Source of the DNA: Nitrosomonadales bacterium | GTDB taxonomy: Bacteria; Pseudomonadota; Gammaproteobacteria; Burkholderiales; Gallionellaceae | DNA length: 12,658 bases | Assembly: GCA_016218465.1 (NCBI GenBank) | Contig: JACREA010000132.1 | Coordinates: forward strand, 1-12,658 | Reading direction: 5' to 3' | Shown: in pieces, positions 6,786 through 12,658 of the stretch | Layout of the letters: each line of letters starts with the position of its first letter | How positions within the stretch are numbered: position 1 is the first letter of the stretch | Translations under genes and position numbers: made by a program | The notes under the pieces: generated by a model | What the model was told of the DNA's origin: nothing | The model's database searches: none | Seen by the model: only the letters and a program-made list of their open reading frames with translations

Positions 6786-8108
6786 ATGCCTGAATCAAGT
6801 TACCTGCAAAAAAAGTACCATGTAGCTATGGGTGATCCCGCGCCGCGTTTCGTCAGCCGTATCACCAAGAACACTTATGCGATGGTGCTTGCCGGTGGGC
6901 GTGGTAGCCGTTTGTATCAGTTGACTGATTGGCGTGCCAAGCCTGCTGTTCCATTTGGCGGAAAATTCCGCATCATCGATTTCGTTCTGTCCAACTGCGT
7001 CAATTCCGGTATTCGTCATATCAGTGTGGCGACTCAATACAAGTCGCACAGCCTGATTCAACATATCCAGCGCGGCTGGTCCTTCCTGAATGGGCAATTC
7101 GGCGAATTTCTTAATTTGCTGCCCGCACAACAACGCATCAGCGAAGACCACTGGTACCAGGGCACTGCCGACGCGGTATACCAGAATCTGGATATTATTC
7201 GCGATGCCAACCCTGACTTCGTGTTGATTCTGGCTGGCGATCATGTTTACAAAATGGATTACGGCAAGTTGCTGGCTTTTCATGTGGATAATAAAGCCGA
7301 CATGACAGTAGCCTGTTTGGAAGTGCCGATTTCCGACGCAACCGCATTTGGCGTGATGGGAGTAGATGAGCATGGGCGCGTCGTCGAATTTGCAGAGAAA
7401 CCCTCCAACCCTGATCCAATTCCCGGCAAGCCCGACAAGTCGCTGGTCAGCATGGGTATTTATGTATTCAACAAGAATTTTCTCTTCGAACAACTGGTGC
7501 GCGATGCAGACGATCAACATTCCAGCCACGATTTTGGCAAGGATTTGATCCCATATATGGCCGATAAATATCGCATATTCGCGCAAAGCTTCGAACATAG
7601 CTGCGTGGGCTCGGGGAGCGGATGCGGGCCTTATTGGCGCGATGTAGGAACTGTCGACTCCTATTGGGAAGCCAACATGGAGTTGTGCAAGGTTGTCCCC
7701 GATTTGAATATGTACGATCAGGAATGGCCGATCTGGACATATCAGGAGCAATTACCCCCGGCAAAATTCGTGTTTGATGACGATGATCGTCGTGGTATGG
7801 CAATTGATTCTTTGGTTTCAGGAGGTTGTATTGTGAGCGGTTCGACGGTGCGGCGATCACTGCTTTTTTCCAATGTGCGCATATACAGCCATTGCATCAT
7901 TGAAGATTCGGTATTGTTGCCCAATGTGATTGTGGGCGGCCACGTCGTATTAAAACGCGTGATTGTGGACAAGAATTGCCAGATTCCAGAAGGATTGGAG
8001 GTTGGGGTCAATCCAGATGAAGACCGCAAACGTTTCCATGTCAGCCCGAATGGTGTGACTCTCATCACACCGGACATGCTTGGTCAGAAGGTGCATCGCA
8101 TCAGATGA
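6786..8108 (+). CDS. glgC: Glucose-1-phosphate adenylyltransferase (ADP-glucose pyrophosphorylase), 440 aa
   Basis: GlgC makes ADP-glucose from ATP and glucose-1-phosphate, the committed and usually allosterically controlled step of bacterial glycogen synthesis. The nucleotidyltransferase domain shows LAGGRGSRL (35-43), KPAVPFGGKFRIIDF (52-66, including the lysine equivalent to E. coli Lys39 that contacts the activator fructose-1,6-bisphosphate), HWYQGTADAV with Tyr124, LAGDHVYKMDY with catalytic Asp152, and FAEKPSNP with Lys205 for glucose-1-phosphate. A left-handed beta-helix follows, with hexapeptide-like repeats (about 355-420). The length is close to E. coli GlgC (431 aa). The start at 6786 is chosen for the SD GGGAG 7 bases upstream; an earlier in-frame ATG at 6747 lacks one. 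It is the first gene of a plus-strand cluster with GH57 and malQ. Confidence 0.97.
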   Translation: MPESSYLQKKYHVAMGDPAPRFVSRITKNTYAMVLAGGRGSRLYQLTDWRAKPAVPFGGKFRIIDFVLSNCVNSGIRHISVATQYKSHSLIQHIQRGWSFLNGQFGEFLNLLPAQQRISEDHWYQGTADAVYQNLDIIRDANPDFVLILAGDHVYKMDYGKLLAFHVDNKADMTVACLEVPISDATAFGVMGVDEHGRVVEFAEKPSNPDPIPGKPDKSLVSMGIYVFNKNFLFEQLVRDADDQHSSHDFGKDLIPYMADKYRIFAQSFEHSCVGSGSGCGPYWRDVGTVDSYWEANMELCKVVPDLNMYDQEWPIWTYQEQLPPAKFVFDDDDRRGMAIDSLVSGGCIVSGSTVRRSLLFSNVRIYSHCIIEDSVLLPNVIVGGHVVLKRVIVDKNCQIPEGLEVGVNPDEDRKRFHVSPNGVTLITPDMLGQKVHRIR

Positions 8109-8149
8109 TCTATTGTTTTCCAGCAGATTAGTGACGGAATTTATTTCCT

Positions 8150-9868
8150 ATGAAGAAAGCTGTTGATTTAGTCTTTCTCTGGCATATGCACCAGCCTGAT
8201 TACCGCGATTATTCCAGCGGCGATTTTGTGCTGCCGTGGACCTACTTGCATGCCATCAAGGATTATGTCGATATGGCCTACCACCTTGAGAGGCACCCCA
8301 AGGTGCAAGCCGTCGTGAATTTCGTTCCGATATTGCTCGACCAGTTGGAAGATTACGAAAATCAATTTTCCACCGGGCAGCTGCGCGACCCCTTGCTGCG
8401 CCTGCTGGCACAAGATAACCCAAATGAATTAACCGCAGAGCAGAGGAAATTGTCTTTCGAAGCATGCTTCCGCAACAATCACACCAAAATGATTTCTCCC
8501 TATCCGGCATATAAACGTTTGCTGGAATTGTTCAATCTGTTGCATACCGATGGGGAAGCTGGTCTGGCCTATTTGTCGGGGCAGTACATGGCCGACTTGC
8601 TGACTTGGTACCATCTGGTCTGGTGCGGTGAAAGTGTGCGCCGCGAACATGCCTTGGTGGCGCATTTGATGAGCAAGGCCGAAGGGTTTAGCTTTGAGGA
8701 TCGCAAACAACTACTTAGCCTGATCGGCAAATTGATTGGTGGCATTATCCCGCGCTATCGCAAGCTGGCTGAGTCTGGGCAGATAGAGATATCCACGACG
8801 CCACACTATCATCCGTTGGCCCCATTGTTGATTGATTTCGCCAGCGCCAAAGAAGCCATGCCCAATACACCTTTGCCAAATTCCCCGCACTATCCCAAAG
8901 GCAGGATGCGCGTAACTGCACATGTTCAACTGGCGAAAAAGAGCCATCGCGAACGTTTTGGAGTAGAACCCCAAGGGATGTGGCCTGCCGAAGGGTCTAT
9001 CTCATCGGAAACACTGGAAATATTGGCTGCCGAGGGTTGCCGCTGGGCAGCCAGCAGCGAGAGTGTGCTTGTCAATAGCTTGCGTAAAACACTGCAAGTT
9101 GTTCCTGAGCGCACACAATTTTTATACCGCCCTTATCATATGAAGGATAGGGGTGATGGCTTGCATTGCTTTTTCCGTGACGACCATCTGTCTGACTTGA
9201 TCGGTTTCGAATATTCACGCTGGCACGGTAAAGACGCCGCGAATCATTTCATCGATCAAATCTCAGGCATCGCAGAACATGCCGCAGAAGATGAAACGCC
9301 CTTGGTGAGTGTGATTCTCGATGGCGAGAACGCTTGGGAATATTATCCCTATAACGGCTATTATTTTATTGATGAACTTTATTCGGCTCTCGAGACACAT
9401 GAACAAATACGCACTACTACTTTCAGCAACTATCTCAAACACAGCACAAATCGCCCTGCGGCAGACCATGCCCACACGCATAGCCTTGAGAGTATCGTTG
9501 CGGGTAGCTGGGTATATGGTAACTTCTCGACCTGGATAGGCTCGCCCGACAAGAATCACGCTTGGGACTTGCTGTGTGTCGCCAAGCAAAGTTTTGATAT
9601 GGTTATGTCCAGCGGGCGGCTCAGCCCGCCCGAACAGGAGGCGGCTGAAAGACAGCTGTGCTCTTGCGAAAGCTCCGACTGGTTCTGGTGGTTTGGCGAC
9701 TATAACCCCACTCACTCGGTAGCCAGTTTTGATCGCCTGTTTCGCCACAACCTGACCGAATTGTATCGACTGCTGAAATTGCCACCCCCAATGAGTTTGT
9801 TGGAGCCGATCAGCTTAGGTGGCGGATCTCCCGAAGTCGGTGGTGCGATGCGGCGTGCTTCCGAATAG
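8150..9868 (+). CDS. Glycoside hydrolase family 57 protein (alpha-amylase/alpha-glucan-acting), 572 aa
   Basis: GH57 enzymes hydrolyse or transfer alpha-glucans with a retaining mechanism. The five family regions are present in order: WHMHQPDY (11-18), STTPHYHPLAPL (215-226), GMWPAEGSIS with the expected nucleophile Glu281, VILDGENAWEYYP with the expected acid/base Asp391, and GSWVYGNFSTWIG (452-464), followed by DWFWWFGDYNPT (510-521). The motifs resemble the amylase/amylopullulanase-like COG1449 group rather than GH57 branching enzymes, so intracellular glycogen or maltodextrin degradation or debranching is likely; the exact specificity cannot be read from sequence. There is no signal peptide, so it acts in the cytoplasm. 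The SD is weak (ACGGA, 11 bases away). It lies 41 bases after glgC and 44 before malQ, suggesting one operon. Confidence 0.92.
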   Translation: MKKAVDLVFLWHMHQPDYRDYSSGDFVLPWTYLHAIKDYVDMAYHLERHPKVQAVVNFVPILLDQLEDYENQFSTGQLRDPLLRLLAQDNPNELTAEQRKLSFEACFRNNHTKMISPYPAYKRLLELFNLLHTDGEAGLAYLSGQYMADLLTWYHLVWCGESVRREHALVAHLMSKAEGFSFEDRKQLLSLIGKLIGGIIPRYRKLAESGQIEISTTPHYHPLAPLLIDFASAKEAMPNTPLPNSPHYPKGRMRVTAHVQLAKKSHRERFGVEPQGMWPAEGSISSETLEILAAEGCRWAASSESVLVNSLRKTLQVVPERTQFLYRPYHMKDRGDGLHCFFRDDHLSDLIGFEYSRWHGKDAANHFIDQISGIAEHAAEDETPLVSVILDGENAWEYYPYNGYYFIDELYSALETHEQIRTTTFSNYLKHSTNRPAADHAHTHSLESIVAGSWVYGNFSTWIGSPDKNHAWDLLCVAKQSFDMVMSSGRLSPPEQEAAERQLCSCESSDWFWWFGDYNPTHSVASFDRLFRHNLTELYRLLKLPPPMSLLEPISLGGGSPEVGGAMRRASE

Positions 9869-9912
9869 ATATCAACCGCATACAATTCAGGACACTGCCT
9901 GCCAACCCAGAC

Positions 9913-11433
9913 ATGCCTACGTTAACTGAACGAACCAGCGGCATATTGCTTCACCCTACGTCTCTTCCCGGGCCGCTCGGGGCTGGTGACTTTGGCCCGG
10001 ATGCATATCGATTTGTTGACTGGCTGGTAAGTGCCGGACAAACCTATTGGCAGATGCTGCCGCTAGGGGAGATTGGCCCGGGGAATTCTCCATATATGAG
10101 CAGCTCTGCCTTTGCAGGCAACATCCTGCTTATCGACCTCGCGGAACTGGCAAACAAAGGCTGGCTGACTGATGAAGAACTAAAGCCTCACCCGGAATTT
10201 AAACCTGATCGAATAAATTTCGCATTGTTGCGCCCGTTCCGCATGGAACGACTGCGCCGCGCTGCCAAAAACTTCTTCGCCGAACCTCAGAAAAGCGGGC
10301 ATCAGGAAACAAGCCTCGCCGCATATACTGAGTTCTGCAATTCTGAAAGCGAGTGGCTCGACGACTATGCAATATTTATGACGCTTAATGAGCAGCAAAA
10401 TGGTTGTGAGTGGAGTCGCTGGCCAGCCAGTCTCGCCAATAGAAATCCGCAAGCATTACAGCATGTGACAGAAACCTGTACAGAAGAAATTGACTTTTGG
10501 AATTTCTGTCAATGGAGCTTTGCGCGCCAATGGGCGCAATTGAAACAATATGCCAGAGAGCAGGGGATTCGCGTCATTGGTGACGTGCCAATCTTTGCAG
10601 CCTATCAAAGCGCCGATGTATGGGCGCACCAGAAGTTATTTGAACTTGACGAAAATGGTCGCCCGACAGTCGTAGCCGGTGTGCCTCCAGACTATTTCAG
10701 CAAGACCGGGCAGCTCTGGGGGAACCCTTTGTACCGGTGGGAAGCCCACGAAAAGACAGGCTTCGCTTGGTGGATAGCACGAATGCGACATGCGTTGAAG
10801 CGCTTCGACCTGGTGCGTGTTGATCATTTCAGGGGTTTTGCCGGCTACTGGGAAATTCCTGCCAATGAAACCACGGCAATAAATGGCCGGTGGATGCCAG
10901 GACCTGGAGCGAAACTGTTTGAAGCCCTTGATGAGGCTCTGGGTGGTTTGCCTATTATTGCCGAAGACCTGGGCATGATTACACCCGACGTGGTAGAACT
11001 GCGCGAAAGGTTTAATTTACCGGGTATGCGTATCCTGCAGTTTGCATTTGCCGAAGATGAGAACCACCCCTTTTTACCACATCGTTATGTCCCTAACTCG
11101 GTTGCATACACCGGCACTCATGACAACGATACGAGTATCGGCTGGTGGAACACTGCAACTCCTGGGGAGAAGGAGTTTGCCAAGAAATACCTTGGAACCG
11201 AAGGTCATCATATTCAATGGGACATGATTGGGTCAATTTCCAAGTCGGAGGCGAATACTGTCATCATTCTCATGCAGGATGTGCTCGGACTATCCGGTGA
11301 ATATCGGATGAATTTCCCCGGCCATCCTTACGAGAATTGGGAGTGGCGCTTTTCGTGGGAACAGGTTCTTCCGGTGCAAACGCAGGCACTGGCGAGAATA
11401 ACAGCTGAAAATGGCCGTAGCCCTTTGGCATAA
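9913..11433 (+). CDS. malQ: 4-alpha-glucanotransferase (amylomaltase, GH77), 506 aa
   Basis: MalQ transfers alpha-1,4-glucan segments between maltodextrins, releasing glucose and recycling short chains from glycogen breakdown. The N-terminal RTSGILLHPTSLPGPLGAGD (7-26) is typical of the family. The GH77 motifs follow: GDVPIFAAYQSADVWA (223-238), the 250s-loop segment GVPPDYFSKTGQLWGNP (256-272), VRVDHFRGFAGYW with nucleophile Asp304, IIAEDLG with acid/base Glu351, and YTGTHDNDT with Asp404. The length matches the short, bacterial/plant-like amylomaltases of about 500 aa rather than the E. coli type (about 690 aa). No good SD precedes the ATG, but the N-terminus fits the family. It is the last gene of the glgC-GH57-malQ set. 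No hairpin terminator is visible after it. Confidence 0.97.
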   Translation: MPTLTERTSGILLHPTSLPGPLGAGDFGPDAYRFVDWLVSAGQTYWQMLPLGEIGPGNSPYMSSSAFAGNILLIDLAELANKGWLTDEELKPHPEFKPDRINFALLRPFRMERLRRAAKNFFAEPQKSGHQETSLAAYTEFCNSESEWLDDYAIFMTLNEQQNGCEWSRWPASLANRNPQALQHVTETCTEEIDFWNFCQWSFARQWAQLKQYAREQGIRVIGDVPIFAAYQSADVWAHQKLFELDENGRPTVVAGVPPDYFSKTGQLWGNPLYRWEAHEKTGFAWWIARMRHALKRFDLVRVDHFRGFAGYWEIPANETTAINGRWMPGPGAKLFEALDEALGGLPIIAEDLGMITPDVVELRERFNLPGMRILQFAFAEDENHPFLPHRYVPNSVAYTGTHDNDTSIGWWNTATPGEKEFAKKYLGTEGHHIQWDMIGSISKSEANTVIILMQDVLGLSGEYRMNFPGHPYENWEWRFSWEQVLPVQTQALARITAENGRSPLA

Positions 11434-11548
11434 TAAATACGTAAGAACACAAAGCCAGCACTGAAGCGCCACAAGAAAAGGGGAACATTCCATGCGGATG
11501 CAAATGATCTAATTTTGGCAAACCACTATACATATCGCCGTCCTGCTA
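11434..11548. other. Intergenic spacer between malQ and dif
   Basis: This is 115 bases with no gene, no clear hairpin and no T-rich terminator that I can support. It is chromosome flank leading into the dif site, and begins the 11434-12013 gene-free stretch. Confidence 0.5.
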
Positions 11549-11576
11549 ATTTAACATAATATACATTATGCGTATT
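11549..11576 (-). other. dif: dif site (XerC/XerD chromosome dimer resolution site)
   Basis: Seen directly: an 11-base arm ATTTAACATAA (11549-11559), a 6-base centre TATACA (11560-11565) and an 11-base arm TTATGCGTATT (11566-11576). Read on the minus strand this is the E. coli dif layout (XerC arm, TGTATA centre, XerD arm TTATGTTAAAT). It differs only at three positions in the outer XerC arm, 25 of 28 matching as recalled. The XerD arm and centre are identical. dif is where XerC/XerD, activated by FtsK, resolve chromosome dimers, so the replication terminus should be here. dif is also the integration site of CTX-like filamentous phages and other elements that borrow Xer. A match this long by chance is very unlikely. 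Confidence 0.92.
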
Positions 11577-11605
11577 TCAGGATAAGGCAAGGCGGCATGG
11601 TTCGC

Positions 11606-11645
11606 GGTATGGTTTCTCGTTTTACATACCAGCGATTAGCGGTAT
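11606..11645. repeat. Alternative hairpins sharing CATACC (GCGGTAT direct repeat)
   Basis: CATACC (11625-11630) can pair with GGTATG on its left (11606-11611). Its ATACC part (11626-11630) can also pair with GGTAT on its right (11641-11645). The two hairpins are mutually exclusive. The flanking partners are a direct repeat, GCGGTAT, at 11604-11610 and 11639-11645, 35 bases apart. Function unknown. Confidence 0.5.
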
Positions 11646-11654
11646 CCCCCTCTG

Positions 11655-11672
11655 CCGATCGCTTTCGATCGG
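11655..11672. repeat. Perfect 7-bp hairpin with tetraloop
   Basis: CCGATCG and CGATCGG pair perfectly around the loop CTTT. It is GC-rich and stable, with no following T tract on the plus strand. It is part of the hairpin cluster between dif and the first element gene. Confidence 0.65.
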
Positions 11673-11713
11673 GCGAAAATTCCCCTTCGCGGCCAGCGGC
11701 AGAAAATTAAATA

Positions 11714-11759
11714 ATTCCCTGTTTGGGGTAACACGTTGCCATTCATTCCCAATTTGGGA
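11714..11759. promoter_or_regulatory. Pair of operator-like repeats, 31 bp apart
   Basis: ATTCCCTGTTTGGG (11714-11727) and ATTCCCAATTTGGG (11745-11758) match at 12 of 14 positions. The second copy is part of a 13-base perfect palindrome, TCCCAATTTGGGA (11747-11759). A spacing of 31 bases places both sites on the same face of the helix, as expected for cooperative binding by a dimeric repressor. That role is inferred from symmetry and spacing only. Confidence 0.45.
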
Positions 11760-11769
11760 CTGCAAAACA

Positions 11770-11805
11770 CCCCGCCAAAACCCCGCCAAGCCTTACGGCT
11801 TGCGG
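11770..11805. repeat. CCCCGCCAA tandem repeat and 9-bp tetraloop hairpin
   Basis: CCCCGCCAA occurs at 11770-11778 and again at 11781-11789, an 11-base period. The second copy forms the left arm of a hairpin: CCGCCAAGCC (11783-11792) pairs with GGCTTGCGG (11797-11805) over 9 bp, with one bulged C and a TTAC loop. Confidence 0.6.
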
Positions 11806-11824
11806 CTTCCAAGCGGTTTTACCC

Positions 11825-11842
11825 CCGGAAAAATACTATTCC
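11825..11842 (+). repeat. Direct repeat copy 1 (CCGGAAAAATACTATTCC)
   Basis: The same sequence, with one extra T, recurs at 11890-11908. Both are followed a few bases later by TTTGC or TTTTGC. This is an iteron-like or protein-binding repeat candidate. Confidence 0.6.
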
Positions 11843-11889
11843 ACCTTTGCAAATTCGGACAGCCTTGTTTTAAAAGGGAATTTTATTTT

Positions 11890-11908
11890 CCGGTAAAAAT
11901 ACTATTCC
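11890..11908 (+). repeat. Direct repeat copy 2 (CCGGTAAAAATACTATTCC)
   Basis: This partner of 11825-11842 differs by a single inserted T; starts are 65 bases apart. The repeats lie upstream of the first element gene, where replication or regulatory sites would be expected. Confidence 0.6.
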
Positions 11909-11935
11909 GGTTTTGCGGCGCGATTGCCAGCCTAT

Positions 11936-11988
11936 GGAAAATTCCCCCTTGTCGTTGGCGAGGCTTGCGCCCGACAAGGGGGTTTTCC
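11936..11988. repeat. Long 21-bp hairpin upstream of the first element gene
   Basis: The left arm (11936-11960) reads GGAAAA, TT, CCCCCTTGTCG, TT, GGCG. The right arm (11968-11988) is the exact complement of the three paired blocks. This gives 21 paired bases with two TT bulges on one side and a 7-base loop, AGGCTTG. It is the most stable structure in the window. It ends 25 bases before the next ATG with no T tract behind it, so a packaging, origin or leader-regulatory hairpin is more likely than a terminator; this is inference. Confidence 0.8.
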
Positions 11989-12013
11989 CACAGGCTTTTG
12001 ACCGGAGGTTGCC

Positions 12014-12472
12014 ATGCGTAAACTCAAGCCGACTTTTGGAAATGGCTTTGCCAGTGGAACTGCGGCCGCTTTTGACTTTGGCACTAGCCCGCATGGGCTG
12101 TCTGCCGGTCTGCCGCTGCCGGTGCAGGAAATACCGGAAGCGGCAAGCCTGGGCTTTCCTGCAGAACAGGTTTTGACTTTGGAGGCCGGAGCTGTTGCCC
12201 CGAAGGTTTACCGCAGTTCGAAGGTGCGGAGAATCTGCCGCAGCATCCGGGCATCTGTTGCGAAGCTGGCGCCCAAGGATGTGCATTACCTGCGGCTGAC
12301 CGAGGTGGAATTCTTGCATGTTTACACTGCTGTAGAGCAAGACCGCAGCCGGACTTACAAGGCTATCCGCAAAGGCATTGCCGACCTGCAAGACCTGAGA
12401 GCCTCCGACAGCCTGTGGCAAGCGCTGCAAGATGTGCAGGCGCGGCGTTTGAAGAAAGCGTGGCGGCTATGA
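12014..12472 (+). CDS. Hypothetical protein of the dif-adjacent element, 152 aa
   Basis: I do not recognise this protein. The start is well supported: CGGAGGT lies about 5 bases before the ATG. The first 60 residues are rich in Gly, Ala, Pro and Ser and look disordered (FGNGFASGTAAAFDFG, GLSAGLPLPVQE). From about residue 65 it becomes basic and helical (YRSSKVRRICRSIRASVAKL, 66-85) and ends RRLKKAWRL. There is no signal peptide, membrane segment or cysteine cluster. The net positive charge of the C-terminal half would suit binding nucleic acid. It overlaps the following gene by ATGA, so the two are probably translated together. Its position as the first gene after the hairpin region beside dif suggests an early regulatory or replication-accessory role, which is speculation. 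Confidence 0.65.
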   Translation: MRKLKPTFGNGFASGTAAAFDFGTSPHGLSAGLPLPVQEIPEAASLGFPAEQVLTLEAGAVAPKVYRSSKVRRICRSIRASVAKLAPKDVHYLRLTEVEFLHVYTAVEQDRSRTYKAIRKGIADLQDLRASDSLWQALQDVQARRLKKAWRL

Positions 12473-12658
12473 GCATCCTGTTACCCGTCAAACACCAGCA
12501 GGAAGGCATGAGCCTCGACACGTTCTCGCGGTTGTCCGGCGTATCCGTGCAGCAGTTGCAGAGGTACGCAAAGACCGGGCGCATCATCGGCGCGCGCAAA
12601 CATCCGCTAACCCGCAAGTGGTGGATTTATCCGCCCGCCAAGCTGCTTACCGGGAGGC
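12469..12658 (+). CDS. Helix-turn-helix-like protein, N-terminal 63 aa (truncated by window end)
   Basis: The frame is open to the end of the window. Residues about 15-38 (SLDTFSRLSGVSVQQLQRYA) look like the first helices of a small MerR/AlpA/excisionase-type DNA-binding fold: a helix, a short turn at SGVS, then a recognition helix. KTGRIIGARKHPLTRKWWIYP follows, in the style of a wing (.GRI.GARK....W.I). Such proteins act as regulators or directionality factors on mobile elements. The first ATG forms an ATGA overlap with the preceding stop. An internal ATG at 12508 has its own AGGAAGG sequence and could be the real start. The assignment is by pattern only, and the C-terminus is unseen. Confidence 0.6.
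   Translation, partial: MSILLPVKHQQEGMSLDTFSRLSGVSVQQLQRYAKTGRIIGARKHPLTRKWWIYPPAKLLTGR

Larger units (their letters stand above)
11577..12658 (+). mobile_element. Putative Xer/dif-integrated element, left part (continues beyond window)
   Basis: This is inference from context. Immediately beyond dif the DNA changes character: about 440 bases of closely packed hairpins and short repeats, then small genes coupled by an ATGA overlap, the second of which resembles a small DNA-binding regulator. This is what the end of an inovirus prophage, or another element integrated through XerCD at dif, looks like. No integrase would be needed. No rep, Zot/pI, coat or assembly gene is visible before the window ends, so a filamentous phage is only one option. 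Others are a satellite, an integrative plasmid-like element, or ordinary accessory DNA beside dif. Confidence 0.5.

Noticed and set aside
6795..7751. Minus-strand open frame of 318 codons
   Set aside because: It is antisense to glgC, with no SD and no domain; a shadow of a strongly conserved gene.
9610..9632. GC-rich inverted repeat GGGCGG/CCGCCC
   Set aside because: It lies inside the GH57 coding sequence with normal codons and no T tract, so it is not a credible terminator or site.
11800..12021. Plus-strand open frame of 73 codons
   Set aside because: It covers the repeats and the 21-bp hairpin and overlaps the next gene's start out of frame, with no credible SD; probably noncoding.
11870..12430. 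Minus-strand open frame of 186 codons in the dif-adjacent region
   Set aside because: It runs through the large hairpin and antisense to the SD-supported gene at 12014, so it is probably chance. It would become interesting only if homologues exist.
11549..12658. CRISPR array or integron attC array as an explanation of the repeats near dif
   Set aside because: The repeats are only paired, unevenly spaced and of different sequences, with no regular spacer pattern and no attC core sites. The dif arms explain the inverted repeat at 11549-11576.

Overview
The window looks like a proteobacterial chromosome, most likely a betaproteobacterium of the Gallionellaceae/Nitrosomonadales type. That placement is inference from gene content and sequence style, not proof. 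It combines a mobile-element-scarred left end (1-2829), a storage-polysaccharide metabolism core (2830-11433), and a right end where the chromosome meets a near-canonical XerC/XerD dif site (11549-11576). The DNA beyond dif looks like the start of an Xer-integrated mobile element.

Left end. An unrecognised 162-aa gene (25-513) is followed by a gene-poor patchwork. This holds a REP-like hairpin (566-605) that abuts a frameshifted 5' remnant of an IS1182-type transposase (608-696, minus strand). A complete ISL3-family insertion sequence follows (862-2181), with 26-bp imperfect terminal inverted repeats and an exact 8-bp target duplication (AGAATTAA). It appears recent and intact. Next comes a DUF4160/DUF2442 gene pair with overlapping reading frames.

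Core. On the minus strand glgB and pgi form a likely operon. On the plus strand, diverging from glgB, lie glgC, a GH57 alpha-glucan hydrolase and malQ. Together they connect glucose-6-phosphate/fructose-6-phosphate exchange (Pgi), ADP-glucose supply (GlgC), alpha-1,6 branching (GlgB) and alpha-glucan breakdown or remodelling (GH57, MalQ). The glycogen synthase glgA and the phosphorylase glgP are not in the window. glgB and glgC share a short divergent intergenic region that must hold both promoters.

Right end. After malQ, about 115 bp of featureless DNA leads into a 28-bp dif site matching Escherichia coli dif at 25 of 28 positions as recalled. This implies the replication terminus is here. 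Beyond it lie about 440 bp of hairpin-rich, repeat-rich noncoding DNA, then two small genes joined by an ATGA overlap: an unrecognised 152-aa basic protein and a truncated helix-turn-helix-like protein. The layout resembles the end of a filamentous-phage-like or other Xer-exploiting integrative element. No phage hallmark gene is visible before the window ends, so the class of element is a hypothesis. This junction is the most interesting part of the window.
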